Part shown: in pieces, positions 6,752-15,657 of the stretch
Numbering within the stretch: position 1 is the first letter of the stretch
Layout of the letters: the number at the start of each line of letters is the position of its first letter
From: JBFJVZ01 sp041623895
Lineage (GTDB): Bacteria > Planctomycetota > Planctomycetia > Pirellulales > Pirellulaceae
Length of the DNA: 44,061 bases
NCBI GenBank assembly: GCA_041623895.1
Contig: JBFJVZ010000008.1
Coordinates: 1 to 44,061, forward strand
Reading direction: 5' to 3'
The notes under the pieces: generated by a model
Seen by the model: the letters and a program-made list of their open reading frames with translations, nothing else
The model's database searches: none
Told to the model about the DNA's origin: nothing
Program-made: the position numbers and the translations under genes

Positions 6752-9700
6752 ATGACTGTCGATCTAGAAGCAATCGCCCGCCGAGGTCGTTGCGAAGTAT
6801 CAAGTCTACGAAATGCCTTGCCACTCTTGCAGCAAGGATATTCGCCCCCCTTCCTGGCCCGCTATCGTCGCGACGAACTGGGCGGTATTGATGAGGCAAA
6901 TCTGTGGGCCTTGTCTGCATCCCTTCGTGAAGAACAGGCGGTCGCTGCCGAGCGTGAGCATCTGCGGGCTCTTTGGGAGGCGACACCATTGGCGGATCCA
7001 TCGTTGGGGCATGCCATTCGCAAAGCCAATTCCAGGCGAATGCTCGAGCGATTGGCGCGAAGATTGAAGCTGGAAACCGCGGACCATGCTTCCCCCGGTG
7101 ACCATCTCGCCGTCCGTCTGCTGAACCCGCGGAAAGGCGACGGGGCAGATATCGACACCATCGTTTCCAAGCTCGAATCGATCAGCCAGAGCGATGTGGC
7201 CAACGCGCGGGAAGGCCTGGATGATGCCCTCGCCAATCGCCTCGCAGGCGACCCGCGGGTGATCACCGCAGCAGTCAAATGGCTGTCAAAGAACGCCAAA
7301 ATCAACGTGGTTAGCATCAGTGATCCTCACGCGCCCGGGACGGAAAACCAGGAAGCCGACACCGCAGCCGCCGAATCTGTTTCAAAAGCTCATAAGCAAG
7401 CAGAAACAACGGAGCAGGCGTCAGCTGAAACCAGCGAACCAAGTCCAACGGTTGACGCTGCGAGCAAAGATCCCGGGACAGATGCAGACGGTGGGACGGG
7501 TGCAGCGGAGGTGCCTGCCGATCAAGGCTCGATGCCCCCAGCGGTGAACCCAGAAACGACCGCCAGCGTGGATGCAACAGCCAACACCGAAGCGGTCGCG
7601 AGCACTGAAGCTGAAGCGACTTCGGCTGAAGTGTCTAGCGACAGCGAGCCAACCAGCGACCCGAAGGCATCCAGCGACCCGACTACATCGAGTGCTCCGT
7701 CGTCATCCAGTGCCCTGCCTGTATCCAGCGACCCGAAGGCATCCAGCGACTCACCATCGAGCGGGCCGGCTGCATCAGGCGGCTCGGCTGGCAAGACGAG
7801 TAGGAAGCCCAAGAAGATGTCGCCGCGGCAGCGTCGGCGTCGTTGGTTGGTCAGCGTACTGAAGCCCTTGGCAGGAAAGCGGTTTGCAGCCGGTAAACTG
7901 AGTTCGTTTCAGATCGTGATGCTCGGCCGTGCGTTGCGAAGTCAAGTTGCCCAATGCTCGTTCGAGTATGACGCGGCAAAGTTAGTCAAAGAGATTCAAA
8001 GGACGGTTTCCGGAATCAATCGCCAGATTGAATCGAAGCTCACCGAAATTGTTCTTGAACATGAAGCCAAGATTCGTGAGGCTGCCGAAGCGGCGTGGTG
8101 GGATGAGCTCCATGAACGCGCTTCGTCGCGGCTGGTTGGAATCTTGGCCGACCATTTACGCAGTCATATCAATCGGGGTTGCGTGGATTCCAAAGTCGTG
8201 ATGTCGATTGACGCGGTCGGCCCGCGAACCGCTGCCACCTCGATCGTCTCGGCCGACGGTCGTGTGTTGCACTGTGAAGACCTGCCCTGCCAGCTTTCCG
8301 CGACGCTTCGATCTCAGGCCGTGGCCAAGATGGGTGAACTGATTCACCGCTATCACATCGATTTAATCGTGATCAGCAACGGCCCGGCGCGACGGGGTTG
8401 CATGATCGCGCTCAAAGAATTAATCGGGCAGTCACCGGAGAAATCCGTTCGCTGGACCCTGGCGGATCGTACTGGAGCTGACGTCTACGCGGGCAGCGGA
8501 GTTGCCAACCAGGAAATGCGCAGCACGCCGCGGCGATTCCGAGCCGCAGCTTGGCTGGCATTTTCGGTACTCCAGCCGGCTCAGGCATTCGCCAAGGTCG
8601 ATCCGCTCAAATTGCGTCTTGCTTCCTTTCAACGCGAACTCTCTGATGACGCCGTCGCCACCACACTTGAGAATGTGGTCATCAGTGGAGCCTCGCGTGG
8701 CGGCGTTGATGTTAATTCGGCGTCCACCGAATGGTTGGGTCGACTGCCTGGCATGACATCCGCTTTGGCCCAGGCAATCGATTCACGACGTCGTCATGCC
8801 CTGCTCAAGTCGCGAGCTGCACTGCTGGAATTGGATGACTGGCAAAGCGTTGTCGAAAGTCGCCAGGCTTTACCGTTTCTTCGTGTTTTCGGCAGTGAAG
8901 AAGTTTTGGATGGGACGCTGATTCATCCCGACGATTATCCGCTAGCGAAAAAACTCGCTCGCTCGCTTGAAGTTGAATTGCCGCCTGCGGCGCCCCCGGG
9001 ATACCAGCCTCCCACGTTCGAGACCGAATCGGAACCAGCCACGGAGCCAGCGTTGAGCGAGTCGCCGGCAAGCGATGAAAAACCTGAAGTTGAAGACGTC
9101 ACTGCGGCGGTCGAGAACAAGAGCGACGATGCTTTTGCCGGGAATGTTGACGTCGAAGAAAGCGTTGCCTCAACCGAAGAATCCCTTGCCGATGCCGGGG
9201 TGGCTGAAACTAGTGAGCCGAGCGAGGCAACGAATGAATCTGAGGGGGAACAGGCACCAACATCACCGTTAGATGCCGGTGCTTTGCCGGCTACCTCAGG
9301 CCAGCAAGCCACCACGGAAGCGGAGGCTGAACCGCAGCCGGAGTCGGCTGAGCAGCCGGAGTCGATGGGGGCGGGGGAATCAGAGTCGTCCGGGGAGCCG
9401 GGATCGCCTGATCAACCGGGACCGGCTGATCAACCGTCCGCTGCCAGCGAGACGGCGCCGTCGCCGCCGGAGCCCGTCCGCCGTCCGCGTCCCGATCAGG
9501 CCAAGATTGACAAGTGCATCAAGGAATGGCAGATCGGAGCGCGACGCGCAAATCAGCTGGTTAGTTGGTTGTGCGATCCCTTCGGTGATAGCGATTTGTC
9601 CGGACGTCCCCCGGCCGTGTTGACAAACATGCCGACACAAAAGTCGCTCAATCCCGGTGATGAAGTAATCGGGGTCGTGGTCGGCGTGATGCCGTTTGGT

Positions 9701-10555
9701 GTCTTCGTTGAATTGGCCCCCGATTGCAGCGGCTTGATTCACATCAGCAAGATCTCTGACAAGTATGTCGAGGACTTGCACGAAGCAATTCAAGTGGGTG
9801 ACGTGATTACCGCCTGGGTCACGGGCATCGACCAAAAGAAACGCCGCGTTGCCTTGAGTGCGGTCTCACCGGAACGTGAAGCTGAGTTGCAAGAGCAACG
9901 CCAACAACCGCGGGCAAAGGGGGGGCGACCCCAACGTGCCGGCGATCGACCGCCGCGCGGGGGCGACCGAAGCGGCGGTCAGTCGGGCAAGCCCGCTGGA
10001 CATGCCCGTGCTCGCGGCGGCGGCCAGGATCGGTCGCGCGGGCGTTCTGCGGGCGTTCGAGGACGTGGTCGTGACGGTGGACGAGGAAGATATGAGAAAA
10101 AGCCAGAGTCGTATCGCGTCGTCAGTAAGCGTGAATCGGCCCCGATTTCCGATGCCATGAAGAAAGGCGAGGAACCACTTCGATCTTTCGGCGATTTGTT
10201 GCAGTTTTACAGTAAGGAAGACGAGTCGCAAAAAACGGCCGAACAGCAGGAAGCCGGTTCTGCCGAGACGGAACCCCAGGTGAAGGCGGAGGCAGCAAAG
10301 GCTCCGCCGCCGACGGATACAACTCCACCCCAGCCCGCGGAAGCTTCACCGCCGCCGGCGGATACAACCTCACCGCCGCCCGCGGAAAAAACTTCACCGC
10401 CGCCCGCGGAAACAACCTCACCGCCGCCGGATTCAGTCGCAACGCAAGCCCAGCAAGAACCATCATCCCCGCCGGCCGCCGAACAGGATTCCGGCGACAA
10501 CGTTGATGACCAGCCCGACCAGTTGCCGACTTCGCCAGACACACCTGCTTCATGA
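6752..10555 (+). CDS. Divergent Tex-like RNA-binding protein with large disordered insertions
   Basis: 1267 residues, against about 770 for typical Tex. The Tex scaffold is recognisable in order: an N-terminal helical Tex domain (1-185, with YSPPFLARYRRDELGGID), the YqgF-like domain (VVMSIDAVGPRTAATSIVS; IDLIVISNGPARRG; GADVYAGSG), the helix-hairpin-helix part (GVDVNSASTEWLGRLPGM) and an S1 domain at about 966-1040 (GDEVIGVVVGVMPFGVFVEL, SGLIHISKI). Low-complexity stretches interrupt it: a Ser/Ala/Glu/Pro stretch at 190-360 with repeated SSDPKASSD, an acidic Glu/Ser/Ala stretch at 740-908, and a C-terminal tail with an Arg-Gly-rich segment (about 1050-1120) and a Pro repeat (SPPPAETTSPPPA). 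Tex proteins bind nucleic acid through S1 and affect transcription. The insertions and RGG tail suggest a condensate-forming RNA-binding protein; this is inference. Confidence 0.85.
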   Translation: MTVDLEAIARRGRCEVSSLRNALPLLQQGYSPPFLARYRRDELGGIDEANLWALSASLREEQAVAAEREHLRALWEATPLADPSLGHAIRKANSRRMLERLARRLKLETADHASPGDHLAVRLLNPRKGDGADIDTIVSKLESISQSDVANAREGLDDALANRLAGDPRVITAAVKWLSKNAKINVVSISDPHAPGTENQEADTAAAESVSKAHKQAETTEQASAETSEPSPTVDAASKDPGTDADGGTGAAEVPADQGSMPPAVNPETTASVDATANTEAVASTEAEATSAEVSSDSEPTSDPKASSDPTTSSAPSSSSALPVSSDPKASSDSPSSGPAASGGSAGKTSRKPKKMSPRQRRRRWLVSVLKPLAGKRFAAGKLSSFQIVMLGRALRSQVAQCSFEYDAAKLVKEIQRTVSGINRQIESKLTEIVLEHEAKIREAAEAAWWDELHERASSRLVGILADHLRSHINRGCVDSKVVMSIDAVGPRTAATSIVSADGRVLHCEDLPCQLSATLRSQAVAKMGELIHRYHIDLIVISNGPARRGCMIALKELIGQSPEKSVRWTLADRTGADVYAGSGVANQEMRSTPRRFRAAAWLAFSVLQPAQAFAKVDPLKLRLASFQRELSDDAVATTLENVVISGASRGGVDVNSASTEWLGRLPGMTSALAQAIDSRRRHALLKSRAALLELDDWQSVVESRQALPFLRVFGSEEVLDGTLIHPDDYPLAKKLARSLEVELPPAAPPGYQPPTFETESEPATEPALSESPASDEKPEVEDVTAAVENKSDDAFAGNVDVEESVASTEESLADAGVAETSEPSEATNESEGEQAPTSPLDAGALPATSGQQATTEAEAEPQPESAEQPESMGAGESESSGEPGSPDQPGPADQPSAASETAPSPPEPVRRPRPDQAKIDKCIKEWQIGARRANQLVSWLCDPFGDSDLSGRPPAVLTNMPTQKSLNPGDEVIGVVVGVMPFGVFVELAPDCSGLIHISKISDKYVEDLHEAIQVGDVITAWVTGIDQKKRRVALSAVSPEREAELQEQRQQPRAKGGRPQRAGDRPPRGGDRSGGQSGKPAGHARARGGGQDRSRGRSAGVRGRGRDGGRGRYEKKPESYRVVSKRESAPISDAMKKGEEPLRSFGDLLQFYSKEDESQKTAEQQEAGSAETEPQVKAEAAKAPPPTDTTPPQPAEASPPPADTTSPPPAEKTSPPPAETTSPPPDSVATQAQQEPSSPPAAEQDSGDNVDDQPDQLPTSPDTPAS

Positions 10556-11046
10556 GTGAAGACTTTACTTCCCGACTCGAGTCTGCCATTGCGCGAGGAA
10601 AGCAACGCGCGCAAATCAAAGCAGATGAAGCGAAACAAAAAGAGCTTACTGAAGAAGAGTTGAAACGAATGCACTCTTCGTTTCGCCTGACCTTATCCGA
10701 TCGAATCGAAGCGGCAATCGCACAAGTTGCCGACCATTTCCCAGGCTTTCGACAGGAATCGCTGATCGGCGAAGTCGGTTGGGGCGCAGCGTGCTACCGG
10801 GACGATTTGCGAATCAAATCCGGTCGACGCAGCAACCAGTATAGCCGTATGGAGATGACGATTCGCCCCTTCAGCGAACTGAAGGTGTTGGAACTGCGTG
10901 GCAAGGGGACGGTGTTGAATCGGGAGCTCTTCAATCGCAACCACTATGTTCCTATTCAGGAAGTCGACATCGATGAATTCAATCAGATGATTGATGCTTG
11001 GGCGATTGAATTTGCAGAGGTGTATGCAGCCAAAACGGGAATTTAG
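10552..11046 (+). CDS. Conserved hypothetical protein coupled to the Tex-like gene
   Basis: 164 residues. The ATG overlaps the Tex-like stop (ATGA), so translation is probably coupled. The first 45 residues are a charged helix rich in Lys/Gln/Glu (KQRAQIKADEAKQKELTEEE). The rest is a compact mixed domain containing FPGFRQESLIGEVGWGAACYRDD and SNQYSRMEMTIRPFSELKVLELRGKGT. No signal peptide or membrane segment is present, so it should be cytoplasmic. I do not recognise a characterised family. Its tight coupling suggests that it works with, or is dosed with, the Tex-like protein. Confidence 0.82.
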   Translation: MSEDFTSRLESAIARGKQRAQIKADEAKQKELTEEELKRMHSSFRLTLSDRIEAAIAQVADHFPGFRQESLIGEVGWGAACYRDDLRIKSGRRSNQYSRMEMTIRPFSELKVLELRGKGTVLNRELFNRNHYVPIQEVDIDEFNQMIDAWAIEFAEVYAAKTGI

Positions 11047-11174
11047 CAGGGACCGCGGAGTCCGTCATCGCCTCCGGGAATGCTCTCCAGCGACCGAAGC
11101 AAGTCAATCCACGGCGAAAATCGGGCCCCAAAACGCTCTTGTCGCTGATCAGCCCTCGTCGCTACTCTTGATTG

Positions 11175-12050
11175 ATGATCGTTATCACCAAGAGTTATGG
11201 ACAATTGGGAAACCGATTGTTCTTGTACGCGCATCTGATCGCGGCGGCTCGCCACTATGGCGTGACGTTGGCGAACCCTTGTTTTGCCGAGTACGCCCAT
11301 TTATTTCCGGCAACCGAGCATGATCTTTGGTGCCGTTACCCCGTCCAGCGGGCGCCGACACCGCCGTCGCTGCGGCGGCGGATGTTGTTGGCCAAAGCGG
11401 TCTACTTGGGCTCCCGCGCGCTCAGCACTGTCGGTCTGACCGGCTATCCTTATTCCATCATTCGATTACGCGGTGTTCACACGGAATGCGATTTGGCCAG
11501 CGCCCGATTCGCCGAATTGGTAAATCGTTCGCGACCATTGCTTGTGGATGGGTGGTTGTTCCGCAGTGACGAGCTGCTACAGCAACACGCGGTCTCGATT
11601 CGCGAGCATTTCAAAATTCACGATGCCAACGCGCAGCGAGTTGAGCAACTGATCTCGAACGCTCGCGATCAAGCTGATGTTGTTGTCGGTGTCCACATCC
11701 GCCACGGCGATTATGCCAGCTATGAAAACGGACGATACTTTTACCAGGTTTCCGAATATGTCGCCGCGATGCACCGCGTCCGTCAACAACTCTCACCGCG
11801 ACGCGTTGTATTTCTGGTTTGCAGCAACGCCAGGTTCACGCCCGATGCGTTTAACGGCTTGCATGTTGTCTATGGAACGGGCGATGTGATCGAGGACTTG
11901 TACAGCTTTGCCAAAACCGATCTGTTGATGGGGCCGCCCAGCACATTCACGTTGTGGGCTTCGTTTTATGGCCAGGTTCCCCTGTCGATGATGATGACCG
12001 CCGACCAGGAAATTGACACCGGCGCCGTACAGGAACGATTCGCTGCTTGA
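11175..12050 (+). CDS. GT11-like alpha-1,2-fucosyltransferase family protein
   Basis: About 291 residues. ATG 11175 is used; a TTG at 11172 directly precedes it. The N-terminus MIVITKSYGQLGNRLFLYAH carries the G-Q-L-G-N motif, and VVGVHIRHGDYASY (H174, R176, D179) is the GDP-fucose-binding H-x-R-x-G-D-Y motif of family GT11 and related fucosyltransferases. The third region DLYSFAKTDLLMGPPSTFTLWASFYG also fits the GT11 C-terminus. The predicted role is transfer of fucose, or a related sugar, from a GDP donor to a surface glycan. Genes around it are not a polysaccharide cluster. Acceptor and donor cannot be told from sequence alone. Confidence 0.8.
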   Translation: MIVITKSYGQLGNRLFLYAHLIAAARHYGVTLANPCFAEYAHLFPATEHDLWCRYPVQRAPTPPSLRRRMLLAKAVYLGSRALSTVGLTGYPYSIIRLRGVHTECDLASARFAELVNRSRPLLVDGWLFRSDELLQQHAVSIREHFKIHDANAQRVEQLISNARDQADVVVGVHIRHGDYASYENGRYFYQVSEYVAAMHRVRQQLSPRRVVFLVCSNARFTPDAFNGLHVVYGTGDVIEDLYSFAKTDLLMGPPSTFTLWASFYGQVPLSMMMTADQEIDTGAVQERFAA

Positions 12051-12066
12051 ATCTCGGGGGCATGTC

Positions 12067-13257
12067 GTGCGCGTCTATTTGATTGGTGTCGGGGTCGTGG
12101 GTCGCGAGATCCTGCAATCGCATCTGGCCTCCGGCATACCGATCTGCATCGCCGATCAAAACGAGATTCATTTACGCGAATCGGTTGACCAATTCGGGAT
12201 CGCCGAAGCTCGCCTGCAACGGACCAGACTTGGCCGCTTCCCGGCTATCAAGATCGATGACCACGGCGAAACCGAGTCGGCTCCGACCGTCGTGATCGAA
12301 TCGGTTAGCGAGAAATTAGATATCAAGCAATCGCTATTTGAATCCTGTGAACGTTTCTTTGGCGAGGATGCGATTCTTTGCAGCAACACTTCGACGCTGC
12401 GTATCGAGCATATTGCCGGTAAACTGAAGCGTCCCAATCGTGTCTGCGGCATGCATTTCTTCATGCCGGTTCGGCAGCGTGATGCCGTCGAAATTGTTCG
12501 TGGTGAGTTGACGGATGCGGCAACGATCGAAGTCTGCGCCGAACACGTTCGGTCGCTGGGAAAAATTCCACTGGTGGTTGCCGACGGTCCCGGGTTCATT
12601 GTCAACCGCTTGCTTTGCCCGTATTTGAACGCAGCCCTGTTGCTACTTTGCCAGGGTGTGTCGGCCGCTCAAATCGAGCGCGCGGCTGTGGCCTACGGGA
12701 TGCCGATGTCGCCGTTTGAACTGATGGACTGGATCGGGATTCGCACGGTGTTCGACGCCGGCCGTGTATTTTGGCAATCGTTTCCCGGCCGCTTCGAACC
12801 GTCGCCCATACCGCCTGCATTGATCAAAGCCCAGAGACATGGGCGGGCCTGCGGGCGTGGCTGCTTTGATTATTTTGATGGCCAACGCAGCGATGATTTG
12901 TCTCCCGTAACCCACCAGATATGCGAGCGATATCGGCGCGGCGAGCCGCTACAGCTGTCGGACGAAGACGTGATGCTGCTGTTGTCGATCCCGATGTGGA
13001 TCGAGGCCGCGTACGCGTTTCGTGAACAGGTCGCGACAACCCACCAGCAGTTCGATCTGGCGATGCGAGGCGGCCTGGGTTTTCAAGCCAGCGGCGCATG
13101 GCTGGAATTTTTTAAGTCGCTGGGTAGCGAAAAGATTTGTGACACACTGAAACGGTTTGCGCCGCTGTCAAAGTCTTTGACAGCTCCGGACGAGTTAGTC
13201 GACCAGCTGAAACGAAACGATCCGGGCGTCGCGATTGACGCATTCGCGACCACCTAG
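12067..13257 (+). CDS. 3-hydroxyacyl-CoA dehydrogenase-like protein (FadB dehydrogenase half)
   Basis: 396 residues from GTG 12067, which follows a GGGGG run by seven bases and avoids overlap with the previous gene; an in-frame ATG at 12013 is less likely. The NAD-binding 3HCDH_N domain starts at once (VYLIGVGVVG), with SNTSTLRIEHIA and GMHFFMPV, whose His (about 130) is the catalytic position, and the paired Glu in VEIVRG. A first 3HCDH domain (DGPGFIVNRLLCPYLNAALL; MSPFELMDWIG) is followed by a second diverged copy near 300-396, the arrangement found in the C-terminal half of FadB/FadJ. The enoyl-CoA hydratase half is absent. It could act in beta-oxidation with a separate hydratase, or on another hydroxyacyl substrate. 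Confidence 0.85.
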   Translation: MRVYLIGVGVVGREILQSHLASGIPICIADQNEIHLRESVDQFGIAEARLQRTRLGRFPAIKIDDHGETESAPTVVIESVSEKLDIKQSLFESCERFFGEDAILCSNTSTLRIEHIAGKLKRPNRVCGMHFFMPVRQRDAVEIVRGELTDAATIEVCAEHVRSLGKIPLVVADGPGFIVNRLLCPYLNAALLLLCQGVSAAQIERAAVAYGMPMSPFELMDWIGIRTVFDAGRVFWQSFPGRFEPSPIPPALIKAQRHGRACGRGCFDYFDGQRSDDLSPVTHQICERYRRGEPLQLSDEDVMLLLSIPMWIEAAYAFREQVATTHQQFDLAMRGGLGFQASGAWLEFFKSLGSEKICDTLKRFAPLSKSLTAPDELVDQLKRNDPGVAIDAFATT

Positions 13258-13338
13258 GCTGGGCGTCTTGCCGCGCACGTACATCGATGTCTTGCGCGGT
13301 GATCCAGGATTTCGTCCCGATTCAGCCTTCCTGCGGGC

Positions 13339-14649
13339 TTACCTTGGTTCCGCCTCAGACTCCGAATTTGCTGCTTCGCCAACGCGTGCTGCCGCAGCAC
13401 TGGACTTGTCCCAAAAACTGACAAAGAACAGCACGGCAACGGCTGCCGCCAGCCCCGCGGGCATCAACCAAAACTGGCCGGCACCGGCCAGCCAGCCTTC
13501 TTTCGTCGTCGGATCCAGCTTGATGCTGTCACCCCACCATCCCAGCACGTAATTCCCCACCAACATGCCGGCGCCATAGGTCAATAGACCCAGCAGTGCC
13601 TGGGCGCTGGTCCGCATTTCTTTGGGTGCGATTCGATCGGTGTAGAGCTGACCGGTGACAAAAAAGAAGTCGTAACAAATGCCGTGCAGCAAAATCCCCA
13701 GAACGAGCATTGCATTGTTGGATGGCATCAAACCAAACAACGCGTAGCGCAACGCCCACGCCAGCATCCCAACCAACAACATCCATTTCACACCAAGTCG
13801 GCTCAGGAAGAACGGTACCAGGGCCATGAAAAAGATTTCGCTGACTTGGCCGAGTGCCATCACCGCCGCTGTGCGGTCACCAAATGCCATATTGCTGGCA
13901 AATTCGTTGGTCCGGGCGTAGTAAAACGCCAGCGGGATGCAGATCAGGAACGAGCACAAGGCAAAGACGGAATAACTCGGGTTTTTGAAAAGCCTGACGG
14001 CATCCAGTCCAACCATTTTGGTCAAGCTAAAGGGGGCATCACGTCCCTGTGGCGGCGAAGCAGGCAAAGTAAAACTGTAAAGACCGTAAATCACGCTCAC
14101 CACGGCCGCCAGCTTGAGTGGAATGTTGGTGCTTCCGACCCCATCGCGATCGGGAAACAGATCGACGGGCAGCGCGAAAAGGCCAAACATCGATTCGGCA
14201 ACCACGAGACCGGAAACAATCCAACCGATGGTTCCCCAAAGTCGAATCTTGGGGAATTCGTCTTCGATCGAATCGACGTTTTGAAACGTGATCGCATTGA
14301 CGAGCGCCAAGGTGGGCATGTAGCAGAGAAAGAATCCGAGCATCACCCAAAAGAACAGTACCGGCGAATCGGTAACCGTGCTGCACCACCACAGCATCCC
14401 GGCGCCCAGCAAATGCAGCACGCCATTGACTACTTCCTTATTAAACAAACGATCGGCAATAAAACCGACAATCAGGGGAGCAAAAACGGCAGCCCAGGTT
14501 TGCGTCGCATAAACGCTACCAATGATCGAGTTAAGATTCTCTTCCGATGAGAAAATAATCCCGAGATACTTACCCATCGGGACAAAGAAGGCTCCCCAGA
14601 TAAAGAACTGGAGGAACATCATGATGTTCAGTCGTAGCGTTTTCGACAT
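13339..14649 (-). CDS. Nucleoside:H+ symporter-like MFS transporter
   Basis: 436 residues with about twelve hydrophobic segments. The start MSKTLRLNIMMFLQFFIWGA, followed by FFVPMGKYLG, is typical of the NupG/XapB nucleoside:H+ symporter family of the major facilitator superfamily. Further segments such as IRLWGTIGWIVSGLVV and HGICYDFFFVTGQLYTD fit family positions well. It should import nucleosides or related small molecules at the inner membrane. It has AGGA close before the start and is separated from the methyltransferase gene upstream by 87 bases. Many planctomycete paralogues have unknown substrates, so the substrate is inferred from family only. Confidence 0.9.
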   Translation of the reverse strand: MSKTLRLNIMMFLQFFIWGAFFVPMGKYLGIIFSSEENLNSIIGSVYATQTWAAVFAPLIVGFIADRLFNKEVVNGVLHLLGAGMLWWCSTVTDSPVLFFWVMLGFFLCYMPTLALVNAITFQNVDSIEDEFPKIRLWGTIGWIVSGLVVAESMFGLFALPVDLFPDRDGVGSTNIPLKLAAVVSVIYGLYSFTLPASPPQGRDAPFSLTKMVGLDAVRLFKNPSYSVFALCSFLICIPLAFYYARTNEFASNMAFGDRTAAVMALGQVSEIFFMALVPFFLSRLGVKWMLLVGMLAWALRYALFGLMPSNNAMLVLGILLHGICYDFFFVTGQLYTDRIAPKEMRTSAQALLGLLTYGAGMLVGNYVLGWWGDSIKLDPTTKEGWLAGAGQFWLMPAGLAAAVAVLFFVSFWDKSSAAAARVGEAANSESEAEPR

Positions 14650-14736
14650 TTCCTAGCGGTCCTTTGACCCAGCATGGCGTTGAATGTTCAAATTGCGACA
14701 CGGTCGGCAACACGGTCAGCGTTGGCGAGGCAGATT

Positions 14737-15657
14737 CTACTCTAGATCCTTGAGCACCTGTTGTGCCGGCACCGGCTCAATTTCATCCAGCGGGCTGTCG
14801 TCCCGAGCAAAGAACATCAGATGCTGCCAGGGCAGCTTGTTGTATTCGCGGACCAGCTTGAAGCCGTTGGCCTGGTATTCCTTCATGATTTGCCTTTTCG
14901 ACATCTTGTGCAGCGGCTTGATTGGCACCGACGGGTCTTCCTCGCGATATTCCAGCAGGGCGACGACGCCATCGGGCTTCAGCGACTGACGGATCCCCCA
15001 CAGCATCGATTCCGGATGCGAGAATTCGTGGTACACGTCAACCATCAACAGCAGATCGACTTCGCCGGCAGGCAGATTCGGATCGTTGACCTTGCCGAGT
15101 ACCGGTTCGATGTTGTTGAGCTTTGCCTTAGCGGATCGCAGGCGAAGCTTCTGCAGCATTTCCGACTGGATATCGACAGCGAGAACTTTCCCAGTTTCGC
15201 CAACTTTCTTTGCCATCGGCAGCGTCCAGTAACCGTTGCCGCAACCCATGTCACAGATCGTCATGCCGTCAGTGAGTTTCAATTGCTGAAAAGACTCCGA
15301 TGCTTTCTCTTCCAGATCGCGTTCGGGGCGAATCAGCCAGGGCGCGCCCAGATGCGACATCGGTTGAGCAACAATCCGCCCCAGGTAAGTCTTGCGGGGC
15401 TTTTCATCTTGAGGTTTCGGCCGGTCCGCGGTTTCAGCGGTCTGGGTGTCCGTTTTCTCCGTCTCCACAACGCTTGCTGGTGGCTGCGCAGACGCCAACG
15501 CGGACCAGGACAGCGTGCAGAAAAAAACGAGATTGGTCAGCCAAAACGTCAGCCGTTTCCCGGCATCAAGACGCCATCCTGCCGGGAAGGAAACCCTGGC
15601 GAGCAACCCGTTAGTCTTCGTTGCGGGGCGCAAACTCAAATTCCGGTTCGAACGCAT
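14737..15657 (-). CDS. Class I SAM methyltransferase with an apparent signal peptide
   Basis: About 306 residues from ATG 15657. A start at 15681 overlaps the upstream gene by 71 bases; a TTG at 15606 would give the cleanest signal peptide. The N-terminus has basic residues, the hydrophobic stretch FWLTNLVFFCTLSWSALASA and a likely cleavage before QPP. A Pro/Lys/Thr linker follows, then a class I methyltransferase domain with motif I MTICDMGCGNGYWTLPM and later VDLLLMVDVYHEFSHPESML. Methyltransferases need cytoplasmic S-adenosylmethionine, so an exported one is odd. Either it is anchored by the uncleaved segment facing inwards or it has an unusual role. It is the last gene of a four-gene minus-strand cluster. 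Confidence 0.85.
   Translation of the reverse strand: MRSNRNLSLRPATKTNGLLARVSFPAGWRLDAGKRLTFWLTNLVFFCTLSWSALASAQPPASVVETEKTDTQTAETADRPKPQDEKPRKTYLGRIVAQPMSHLGAPWLIRPERDLEEKASESFQQLKLTDGMTICDMGCGNGYWTLPMAKKVGETGKVLAVDIQSEMLQKLRLRSAKAKLNNIEPVLGKVNDPNLPAGEVDLLLMVDVYHEFSHPESMLWGIRQSLKPDGVVALLEYREEDPSVPIKPLHKMSKRQIMKEYQANGFKLVREYNKLPWQHLMFFARDDSPLDEIEPVPAQQVLKDLE

Noticed and set aside
13684..14550. A 288-codon plus-strand frame
   Set aside because: It is antisense to the MFS transporter, rich in His/Gln/Asn and Arg, and without domain features.
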